DNA of 64,000 nt from Pedobacter sp. PLR. Lineage in GTDB: Bacteria; Bacteroidota; Bacteroidia; Sphingobacteriales; Sphingobacteriaceae. Positions 10,181 through 16,970 of the stretch are shown here, piece after piece (the first letter of the stretch is position 1; every line of letters begins with the position of its first letter). The notes under the pieces were generated by a model. It saw nothing but the letters and a program-made list of their open reading frames with translations. It was not told the origin of the DNA and searched no databases. The translations under genes and the position numbers were made by a program. Location: contig NZ_JAPIVQ010000005.1 of NCBI RefSeq assembly GCF_026239675.1, forward strand, positions 186,001 to 250,000, in the 5' to 3' direction.

Positions 10181-10284
10181 TTTTAGGGCAGTTTGGAACA
10201 TAGTCCCATGAGTAGTACTATACCCTACCTTTTATTTTATTTTTTTTTGATTTTTTTGAATTCATGCTCCGGACAAGACAGCTT

Positions 10285-10872
10285 TCACTGGAGGAACAGG
10301 ATAAATATCAGGGATAGACCCAGTTTGGATCTTAAAACTTTTAAGGCTTGTGTCACATGCTTTTCTACCGCTTTTTCAGAGATACCCAATTCAGCAGCAA
10401 TCTTTTTATTGGTGTAATGCTCATCTCTACTCATGTTAAAAACCAATTTACATTTTGGTGGTAAAGTGTCTATGATTTTACTTAAACGGTTTTGAAGCTC
10501 TTCTAAATCATATTGGTTCCAATCGTAATTTTGGTTTTGAAAATTCTCCAATTCAGCTTCAGTTCCAAGTTGTTGCTCAATAATAGATCTTTTAAAACGT
10601 TTAGATCTCCTTTTAATCACCTGAAATTTTATAGCTACGGCCAGATAATTTTCAAAATTAACTTTAAGCTGAAAGGTTTCTCTGTTTTTCCATAGGTTCA
10701 AAAAGATATCTTGAACGGCTTCTTCGGCTTCAGCGGGATCATTTAATCGTTTCGAGGCAACGAAGTAAAGTTTACTCCAAAAACGGTCATAGATAATTTT
10801 AAAAACGGTTTCATTGCCATGCCTTAAAAGGTCTGCCAGTTCCTGATCAGAAAGTGTAGCATAGCTTGCCAT
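10285..10872 (-). CDS. ECF-type RNA polymerase sigma factor
   Basis: This 195-residue protein has sigma region 2 (about 25-92, with DPAEAEEAVQDIFLNLWKNR) and region 4 (about 128-180, with a TNKKIAAELGISEKAVEKHVTQALKVLR helix-turn-helix). It belongs to the Bacteroidetes FecI-like ECF group that directs polymerase to SusC/SusD operons. The C-terminal tail is hydrophobic (LGLSLIFILFLQ), which is seen in some members. The gene is followed after 83 bp by FecR and then SusC, giving a complete surface-signalling relay. A 17-bp dyad lies 64 bp upstream of the start codon. Confidence 0.93.
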   Translation of the reverse strand: MASYATLSDQELADLLRHGNETVFKIIYDRFWSKLYFVASKRLNDPAEAEEAVQDIFLNLWKNRETFQLKVNFENYLAVAIKFQVIKRRSKRFKRSIIEQQLGTEAELENFQNQNYDWNQYDLEELQNRLSKIIDTLPPKCKLVFNMSRDEHYTNKKIAAELGISEKAVEKHVTQALKVLRSKLGLSLIFILFLQ

Positions 10873-10935
10873 TTTTTATCCCTAAAGCTGCAAGTTTACA
10901 GAAATTTAATAGGTTTTTAAAATGAAGGTTTAATC

Positions 10936-10952
10936 TTTCAGGACACCTGAAA
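10936..10952. promoter_or_regulatory. Perfect 7-3-7 inverted repeat upstream of the ECF sigma gene
   Basis: TTTCAGG-ACA-CCTGAAA is a perfect dyad whose inner edge lies 64 bp upstream of the sigma gene start codon. Its size suits a dimeric repressor or activator site. It could also be a short hairpin, but it is not followed by a T run. No regulator is assigned. Confidence 0.35.
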
Positions 10953-11169
10953 TAAAGTCTGGTTTTACACAAAACGCAAACCACTTAGTTAAATACTGAG
11001 ACATAAAATAAGCTGAGAACATTTTCATCATGTAACTGAAAGGTAATTCTGTAATTATCTACCTTGTTAAATGCCTGTCAAAAAAATCGGGGCATCATTC
11101 ATGAGGTTTACAGCGGAACATCTTATATTGTAGGTGATTAGTGTTTTAAATCCATAAAACCTTATAATT

Positions 11170-12387
11170 ATGCAGTTTTCTCCATCTGAAAAATCTTATA
11201 TGATTACCGCTATATTAAGTTTCGCTGTTATTTATAATGCCTTTTCACAAAGTATTGAGACTAAATATTTCAAAGACGTGACGACAACCCATTTACCCAT
11301 AGATGCGGAAGGACATACATTGGATGTGGTATTGGCTGATGTGAACGGCGATGGGCATTTAGATGCTATACTGGCTTTAGAAAATTTACCCAACCGGTTA
11401 TACCTCAACGATGGAACAGGCAAATTCTCCTGGAAGAAAGGTGTCTTTTCAGAAGAATCACACGATACGGAACATGTTCGTATAGGAGATTTTGATAAAG
11501 ATGGAAACCTAGATGTCATTTTCGTTGCAGAAGACGACCGGAATCATGAGTTCTATTTAGGAAATGGAAACGGAACTTTTAGAAATGTAAGCGGGCGATT
11601 GCCGGCAAAAAGTGAAGCGAATGGCCTTGATATTGGAGATGTAAACGGAGATGGTTTGCTGGATGTTATTGTTGGAAATACCGGACCCACACCACAGAGT
11701 TTTTTATGGCTCAATAACCCGGAAAAGCCCGGACACTTTATTGATTATACGAAGGAAGGGTTGCCCGCACTCCGCTGGGAAACACAATCAGTTAAGTTGG
11801 CTGATTTAAATAATGATGGAATTCTGGATTTAATTGCAGGAAATGAAGTTCCTCCCAATCGTTTATTCTTTAATGATGGAAAAGGACATTTTACCGAACA
11901 CCCGGAAAAGCTGGAACTGATTGTTCCTTTACATACCAGGGAAGTTTTAACCTTCGATGCAAATGGTGACAAACACCTGGATATCCTGTTTCTTAACTTA
12001 ACAAGCAATGGTGGTGCATTTGAGAAAGATCCTACCGCACGTTTACTGATTAATGATGGTAAAGGAAATTTTAAAGATGAAACGTCGAAAAGAATTCCTA
12101 AGCAGGATTATTCCAGCTATGCAGGAGCAGTTATAGACTTCAACTATGACGGACATCCAGACATGATCTTAAGTGCGCTCAAAATTCCTCCTTTCCAGGC
12201 GATGCAAGTTCAGGCATTACAGAACGATGGTAAAGGGAACTTTAGTTTGGTGACCAGCGATGTGATTCCGGAATCTACGGTAGGCAGGAGTTGGGGAATT
12301 GCCGTTGGTGATGTAAACGGAGATGGTAAACCAGATCTTTTTATTGGCCAATGGGGAACACAGGCAAGATTGCTTTTGGGAAAATAA
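11170..12387 (+). CDS. Exported FG-GAP/VCBS-repeat beta-propeller protein
   Basis: The 405-residue product carries an N-terminal signal peptide ending near FSQS (about residue 27). It contains about seven repeats built on D-x-[ND]-x-D-G-x-x-D, for example ADVNGDGHLDAILAL, GDFDKDGNLDVIFVAE and GDVNGDGKPDLFIGQ, spaced 50-60 residues apart. These calcium-binding FG-GAP/VCBS blades form a seven-bladed propeller like the integrin alpha head. No catalytic domain is visible, so a surface-binding or adhesive role is the likeliest. It is transcribed alone, divergently from the sigma-FecR-SusC operon, with 297 bp between. Confidence 0.85.
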   Translation: MQFSPSEKSYMITAILSFAVIYNAFSQSIETKYFKDVTTTHLPIDAEGHTLDVVLADVNGDGHLDAILALENLPNRLYLNDGTGKFSWKKGVFSEESHDTEHVRIGDFDKDGNLDVIFVAEDDRNHEFYLGNGNGTFRNVSGRLPAKSEANGLDIGDVNGDGLLDVIVGNTGPTPQSFLWLNNPEKPGHFIDYTKEGLPALRWETQSVKLADLNNDGILDLIAGNEVPPNRLFFNDGKGHFTEHPEKLELIVPLHTREVLTFDANGDKHLDILFLNLTSNGGAFEKDPTARLLINDGKGNFKDETSKRIPKQDYSSYAGAVIDFNYDGHPDMILSALKIPPFQAMQVQALQNDGKGNFSLVTSDVIPESTVGRSWGIAVGDVNGDGKPDLFIGQWGTQARLLLGK

Positions 12388-12605
12388 GGCTAAGATTCCG
12401 ATGGATTGTTTGTGAAAGGTGTTTGTTTTTGAAATTACCTGCTTCCTTAAGCAGCAAACTGTGGAACTTCTCTACAGATCAAAAGAACCTTTAATTGTGT
12501 AAGTTTCTGTTTGTTAGGTTATTGAGAATAGTTTATTGCTTTGGTATCATTATTAAACATACCCTAAACGTAATTAACAAGAATAATAACTGAAAAACAT
12601 AACAT

Positions 12606-12917
12606 ATGAAAAAGATCATTTTATCAGCAGCATTTTTAGCTTTCGCATCAATCACTGCAGTAAACGCATCAGAAGTAAAAAGTCCAGTAGCTATTACAGT
12701 AAAACAAGATAGTACTACAAAAACTCCGGTTGAATTGAAGGATCTTCCGGAAGCAGTACAAACAACATTGCAAAGTGAACCAGTTAAAGCATGGACTCCG
12801 GTAGCCGCTTTCCTGGTAACCAATGCAGACAAAACTAAATACTACCAGATCGATGTGAAAAAAGACGCAGAAACTGCTTCTATCAAAATCGGTGAAGATG
12901 GTAAAGTGGTTCAATAG
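12606..12917 (+). CDS. Small exported PepSY-like protein
   Basis: This 103-residue protein has a clear signal peptide (MKKIILSAAFLAFASITAVNAS) and a mature domain of about 80 residues. The segment ELKDLPEAVQTTLQS followed by YYQIDVKKDAETASIKIGEDGKVVQ resembles the helix plus beta-sheet layout of PepSY-like/BLIP-like periplasmic domains common in Bacteroidetes. No catalytic residue is recognisable; a binding or inhibitory role is possible. It stands alone, with a good terminator at 12969-12992. Confidence 0.75.
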   Translation: MKKIILSAAFLAFASITAVNASEVKSPVAITVKQDSTTKTPVELKDLPEAVQTTLQSEPVKAWTPVAAFLVTNADKTKYYQIDVKKDAETASIKIGEDGKVVQ

Positions 12918-12968
12918 TATTACTGATCTACCATAATTATCGTAAAATAAAGCTTTTAAGCCAATTAT

Positions 12969-13003
12969 AGTCGGAAGGTAAATCTTCCGACTGTTTTGTT
13001 TTA
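12969..13003 (+). terminator. Intrinsic terminator of the small exported protein gene
   Basis: A 9-bp stem, AGTCGGAAG paired with CTTCCGACT around a 6-base loop (12969-12992), is followed by a T-rich run. It lies 51 bp after the stop of the small exported protein gene. Confidence 0.75.
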
Positions 13004-13030
13004 AAATTAATCAATAACGGTTTTTGCCGG

Positions 13031-13069
13031 AATCAATGATTCATTGCCTATTGCAATGGATCATTGATT
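13031..13069. repeat. Inverted repeat with 17-bp arms, loop of 5
   Basis: The arms at 13031-13047 and 13053-13069 match at 16 of 17 positions (AATCAATGAT-x-CATTGC and its complement). It is not followed by a T run and lies 17 bp before the fructokinase relic. It may be a mobile hairpin unit, a leftover end of an insertion, or a regulatory structure. I see no second copy in the window. Confidence 0.55.
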
Positions 13070-13080
13070 TTCCTGGTTGA

Positions 13081-13373
13081 ACCATCTTTTTTGACTTGCA
13101 CGGAATCATCATCTCTAAAGGGAGTAAAGGCGCACTTTATGCCCATGATGATGACTTCTATTTATGCCCCTCAGTATCCTTGAGGTCAAATATACCGTTG
13201 GTAGTGGCGATTCCTTTTTAGCTGAATTTTTATCTAAAAGATTAGAAAAGGATATTACTGCACATCAAATTATGCATCAGGCAGTTTCATTAGATGCTTT
13301 TATTATGGCACGTGAAGGCGCCTGTCCCGGGTATTTATTGGAAGACTTCAAGGTATTCAGAGACAGCCATTAA
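13081..13373 (+). pseudogene. Frameshifted C-terminal relic of a PfkB-family fructokinase
   Basis: Frame 1 from 13087 reads FDLHGIIISKGSKGALYAHDDDF, the late strand region of ribokinase/fructokinase proteins (compare the usual ITKG-x-x-GAL). Near 13180 the match moves to another frame that reads EVKYTVGSGDSFLAEFLSKRLEK and continues to a stop at 13373. V-G-S-G-D is the PfkB catalytic/anion-hole motif. A TGA at 13078 closes the first frame, and the N-terminal two thirds of a kinase, with the sugar-binding GG motif, are absent. The 69-residue frame beginning at 13164 could still be translated but would lack the substrate site, so I treat it as decayed. Confidence 0.7.
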
Positions 13374-13482
13374 TATCTCAAAATAAAATCTATTCATATT
13401 GTTACATAAAAACAAACGCTTGCGTAACAAGCCTGATACGGTAGCCGTTTTGCCTTGTTCCCTAAATGGCTAACTTAGAGTT

Positions 13483-15216
13483 ATGAAACATCTCTTTTTT
13501 ATTTGTCTATCCCTTTTATATTTAAATGTTAAGGCACAGGACGCAAGTTTAGCACTGCAAAAAAAGCCCTTATTAAATAAGCAAATTATCGATGAGGAAT
13601 GGAGTAAGGTGCCCAATGGATTAAATATAAGTTTTGCTTCCTCCAACACACGTTTTGCAAGAGAATTACCACCAAAAGTGAATTTAGAAAAGACCTGGGA
13701 AGCAAAAGCCTGGAAAGGCGAGAAAATCCATACACAGCTGCTGATATGGGCAAATAAGAATTTGAAAGATATACGTTTAGAGGTTTATGATCTGAAAGAC
13801 AACCGGGGTAACTTCATTAAAAAGGAAAATATTACGGCTGGTTTTGTAGCATATGTCATTACCGATGAATTTAAAGATGGCTGTGGTCATCGAAAAGCAG
13901 AAGATTTTGATTCCTCGTATGTAGCCGACATGATTGATACAAAAACTAAATCTGTCTTATTAGAAAAAAATAGTACAAAACCTGTTTGGCTGGGTATCAA
14001 GGTGCCAGCTAACACCATCCCTGGAAATTATAAAGGCACAGTGAAGATAAAAGGGGATAAGGATTATACTTTACCTATAACCGTTCAGGTATTGAACAAA
14101 ACACTGCCTGGTCCTGAGAAATGGCACTATGATTTAGATTTATGGCAACATCCGGCAGCCATCGCCCGCGTACACAATGTACCGCTTTGGAGTGCTGAGC
14201 ATTATTCAAAGATGAAGGAGTACTACGAAATGCTAGCCAATGCAGGTCAAAAAACAATAACTGCAGGTATCGTAGACGAGCCATGGGGGCATCAGACTTA
14301 TGATGATTATCCGAGTTTGATTAAATGGACTAAAAAGAAGGATGGAAGTTGGAAATACGATTACAGTCTATTTGATAAATATATAGCCTTTGTGATGGAT
14401 TGCGGCATTACTGAGCGGATCAACTGCTACAGTATGGTGCCCTGGAAGATCGCTTTTACCTATTATGACGAAGCTTCAAAAAAAGAAGCGGTTTTTAAAG
14501 AGGCTATTGGAACACCGTCTTATAATGTTTTCTGGAAAACCATGCTTGTCGACTTTGCACAGCATCTAAAACAAAAAGGATGGTTTAGCAAAACTTATAT
14601 TGCAATGGACGAAAGGCCAATGGAGGCAATGAAATCGGTTATAAAATTATTGAAAGAGACCGATAAAAACTGGAAAATTGCGCTAGCCGGAGATTATCAT
14701 CCTGAAATAGAGCAGGATATTGATGTCTATAGCATCGCTTCAAGATTGGATTTTCCAGCAGCTATTTTGGAAAAGCGTAAGATAAAAGGACAAACCAGTA
14801 CCTGGTACACCTGCTGCACTGAGCCTTATCCAAATGGGTTTACTTTCTCGTCCCCGGCAGAGGGGGTTTGGATGGGCTGGTATACGGCAAATAAAAACCT
14901 GGACGGTTATTTACGATGGGCTTATAATAGCTGGACAAAAAATCCAATTGAAGATAGCCGTTTTAAGACATGGCCAGCTGGCGACACATATCTGGTTTAC
15001 CCGGGGCCGCTGAGTTCTATGAGGTTTGAAAAGCTAATTGAAGGAGCGCAGGATTTTGAGAAAATCAGATATTTAAAATCATTTTATACTAAAAATAAGC
15101 AGACTAATCAGCTAAACGAACTAAATAAGGCTTTGGAGACTTTCGACATAAAATCTCTGGCGAATACCACAGCCGATGAAATGCTAAGAAGAGTAAAACC
15201 ACTTCTTAATCAATAA
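13483..15216 (+). CDS. Exported GH123/DUF4091-type glycoside hydrolase
   Basis: The 577-residue protein has a signal peptide (MKHLFFICLSLLYLNVKAQ), an N-terminal beta-sandwich (about 30-205) and a TIM-barrel-like catalytic region. The C-terminal stretch with LVYPGPLSSMRFEKLIEGAQDFEKIRYL is typical of DUF4091 and GH123 proteins. GH123 beta-N-acetylgalactosaminidases use an adjacent Asp-Glu pair in substrate-assisted catalysis; Asp376-Glu377 in YIAMDERP is the likely equivalent. It would act in the periplasm or at the surface on an N-acetylhexosamine glycan; the exact sugar is inference. It is a single gene with a strong terminator. Confidence 0.8.
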   Translation: MKHLFFICLSLLYLNVKAQDASLALQKKPLLNKQIIDEEWSKVPNGLNISFASSNTRFARELPPKVNLEKTWEAKAWKGEKIHTQLLIWANKNLKDIRLEVYDLKDNRGNFIKKENITAGFVAYVITDEFKDGCGHRKAEDFDSSYVADMIDTKTKSVLLEKNSTKPVWLGIKVPANTIPGNYKGTVKIKGDKDYTLPITVQVLNKTLPGPEKWHYDLDLWQHPAAIARVHNVPLWSAEHYSKMKEYYEMLANAGQKTITAGIVDEPWGHQTYDDYPSLIKWTKKKDGSWKYDYSLFDKYIAFVMDCGITERINCYSMVPWKIAFTYYDEASKKEAVFKEAIGTPSYNVFWKTMLVDFAQHLKQKGWFSKTYIAMDERPMEAMKSVIKLLKETDKNWKIALAGDYHPEIEQDIDVYSIASRLDFPAAILEKRKIKGQTSTWYTCCTEPYPNGFTFSSPAEGVWMGWYTANKNLDGYLRWAYNSWTKNPIEDSRFKTWPAGDTYLVYPGPLSSMRFEKLIEGAQDFEKIRYLKSFYTKNKQTNQLNELNKALETFDIKSLANTTADEMLRRVKPLLNQ

Positions 15217-15282
15217 TTCAGATGGGTTTTAGGGTTTAATACTGTTCAAAGTAATCTGAAGAAACAGTGCTTTTTGATTTTG

Positions 15283-15310
15283 AAATCCGGTCCTGGCCGG
15301 ATTTTTTTTT
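15283..15310. terminator. Intrinsic terminator after the glycosidase gene
   Basis: AAATCCGG pairs with CCGGATTT around a 6-base loop (15283-15304), and a run of nine T follows on the plus strand. It lies between the convergent glycosidase and reductase genes, and the complementary A run lets it serve the minus strand partly. Confidence 0.85.
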
Positions 15311-15329
15311 AGGTTACCGCCGGTTTTTT

Positions 15330-15884
15330 TTATTGCTGTTTCAGGTAATGAAGGGCTACACATCCTGATTGAAGTATCTTCGTGTCCGCTAGTTTTAAGT
15401 TTAGCGGCTCATAAAGGCCTTTATCATCAAATAACCGTCTTCCTTGACCGGCAATGATCGGATGAACGACAAAATAAAATTCATCAACCAGACCAAGCGC
15501 TATCAATTCAGAAGGTAGGCTTACACCACCAATTGAAATGTTTTTGCCTGGTGCTTGTTTCAGTTTTAGGATTTCCTCCGCGAGGTTAGCACGAATAACC
15601 CTCGTGTTTCCTTCAGCCTTGTCTAGTGATTTGGAAAAAACAATTTTGTCAATGGCATTAAATGTTTGCGCAAATTCATTCTCTGCTTTAGTCCCGGACT
15701 GGTTTTTTGCGAACTCAGGCCAATAAGGAACCATCAACTGATAAGTCTTACGTCCGTAGATGATCAAATCAACGTCCCTCATAAGGTCCGTAAAATACTC
15801 GTGAATCTCTTCGCTGCCACTAATTTTGGTGTGGTCACAGCAACCATCTGTAGTCAGATTGATGCCATAGATTACATTTCTCAT
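15330..15884 (-). CDS. Dihydrofolate reductase/RibD C-terminal family reductase
   Basis: This 184-residue protein begins MRNVIYGINLTTDGCCDH and contains DLIIYGRKTYQLMVPYW and GKNISIGGVSLPSELIALGLVDEFYFVVHPII, the fold motifs of the RibD C-terminal/DHFR-like NADPH reductases. Stand-alone members (YyaP/YwjB type) are of unknown substrate; they are not the housekeeping FolA. GRKTY and the GG of IGGVSL are placed for NADPH binding. It is a single gene convergent with the glycosidase gene. Confidence 0.85.
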   Translation of the reverse strand: MRNVIYGINLTTDGCCDHTKISGSEEIHEYFTDLMRDVDLIIYGRKTYQLMVPYWPEFAKNQSGTKAENEFAQTFNAIDKIVFSKSLDKAEGNTRVIRANLAEEILKLKQAPGKNISIGGVSLPSELIALGLVDEFYFVVHPIIAGQGRRLFDDKGLYEPLNLKLADTKILQSGCVALHYLKQQ

Positions 15885-16183
15885 GGATTAGTTTTAGTAA
15901 TGATTTTACTAATTGATTTCTAAGATAAAGATAAAGATAAAAGAGTCCATTTCTCCATGTGCATGGAGCAGCTATCTGATTCCTTTTGATAAGTTGGAAT
16001 CATTTTTTAAATATTCTTGTTTTTATCCATCCTGATACAATAGATAAAAACAAGGATACACTGCCGATTGCTATATATTGATTAAAAGTCTATAGTCGGG
16101 ATTTAGTAACCTCGAGCCATCTTTTTGGTTATCGTAATCCTTGTGAGGTATAAGGTTTAATTCTTTGTCATTATATTTGAACT

Positions 16184-16474
16184 ATGATTGATGTAATTGA
16201 TTTCAAACAGTCAGTAATTGATGTCCGGTTGCCCGCTGGGTTGCCTTTGTATTTGCAGGCACTATGGCACGATGGAACAGGTGATTGGAAAACTGCGCAT
16301 GATTTGATTGATGAGCTAACAGATCAGCGATCGGCCCATATTCATGCCTACCTGCATCGCAAGGAAGGCGATATTTGGAACGCTGACTATTGGTATAAAA
16401 TGGCAGGGAAGACCAGACCTCAGGTTTCGCTGGACGAAGAATGGGAAATGCTGGTAAAGGAATATTCCCGGTGA
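16184..16474 (+). CDS. Conserved hypothetical protein, 96 residues
   Basis: A small soluble protein, MIDVIDFKQSVIDVRLPAGLP at the start, with an AHDLIDELTDQRSAHIHAYLHRKEGDIWNADYWYKMAGK core. The helical AH-x-H-x-YLHRKEGD and WYKMAG segments look like a single TPR-like helical pair. It is not a transmembrane or exported protein. It ends 29 bp before the DUF1801 gene on the same strand, suggesting co-transcription. I do not know its function. Confidence 0.7.
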   Translation: MIDVIDFKQSVIDVRLPAGLPLYLQALWHDGTGDWKTAHDLIDELTDQRSAHIHAYLHRKEGDIWNADYWYKMAGKTRPQVSLDEEWEMLVKEYSR

Positions 16475-16503
16475 ATAGGGTAATGATCAAAGACTAAACC
16501 GGA

Positions 16504-16899
16504 ATGAATAAAGACATACAGGCTTATAATGATTCGCAATCAGCTACAGATAACGAAATTTGTAATGTATTATCCGCCGAAATCAATCGCAACCTAACTG
16601 AAGCCGAAAGTAAAATCTGGCATGCGCATCCCGTTTGGTTTATAGATGGAAACCCAATTGTTGGCTATAGTAAACTTAAAGCTGGTATCCGTCTGATGTT
16701 CTGGAGTGGCGCTGATTTTGATGAAACAGAGTTGAAGATAAACACCGGGAAATTTAAGGATGCATCTGTTACCTATACTTCTGTTGAACAGATTAACATA
16801 GATGATCTGGCACGCTGGATTGAAAAGTCGAAGAAAATACAGTGGGACTATAAAAACATCATCAAAAGAAAAGGCGTTTTATTACGTTTGGGTAATTAA
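16504..16899 (+). CDS. DUF1801 (YdhG-like) protein
   Basis: The 131-residue protein contains NLTEAESKIWHAHPVWFIDGNPIVGYSKLKAGIRLMFWSGADFDE, the DUF1801 signature with its conserved aromatic and small-residue core that resembles frataxin-like folds. DUF1801 proteins are widespread small cytoplasmic proteins without a proven reaction. It follows the 96-residue gene in the same direction and ends at a strong hairpin. Confidence 0.82.
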   Translation: MNKDIQAYNDSQSATDNEICNVLSAEINRNLTEAESKIWHAHPVWFIDGNPIVGYSKLKAGIRLMFWSGADFDETELKINTGKFKDASVTYTSVEQINIDDLARWIEKSKKIQWDYKNIIKRKGVLLRLGN

Positions 16900-16937
16900 A
16901 CCACAAATCCCAACATTTTTGTTGGGATTTGTGGTTT
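16898..16937. terminator. Bidirectional terminator between convergent genes
   Basis: A perfect 17-bp stem (16898-16914 with 16921-16937) around a 6-base loop ATTTTT, with A and T ends on both sides. It sits between the DUF1801 gene (its stop codon is in the left arm) and the convergent TonB receptor gene. Confidence 0.8.
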
Positions 16938-16942
16938 ACAGG

Positions 16943-16962
16943 TACTGTATTTAAATACAGTA
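16943..16962. repeat. Perfect 20-bp palindrome without loop
   Basis: TACTGTATTT and its complement abut at 16952/16953. With no loop it is a poor RNA hairpin but a good dimer-binding site, or it may simply extend the neighbouring terminator structure. It lies 8 bp from the receptor gene stop codon. Confidence 0.4.
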
Positions 16963-16970
16963 TACCAGGA

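Noticed and set aside
10193..10417. 74-codon plus-strand frame across the sigma-FecR junction
   Set aside because: It is antisense to both genes and to the short gap between them, with no recognisable product.
10873..11169. Riboswitch or structured leader before the FG-GAP gene
   Set aside because: No known riboswitch core or strong stem set is visible; only the dyad at 10936-10952 stands out.
13399..13430. TTGTTAC...GTAACAA inverted repeat before the GH123-type gene
   Set aside because: Arms are only 7 bp with an 18-base gap in AT-rich DNA; too weak to call.
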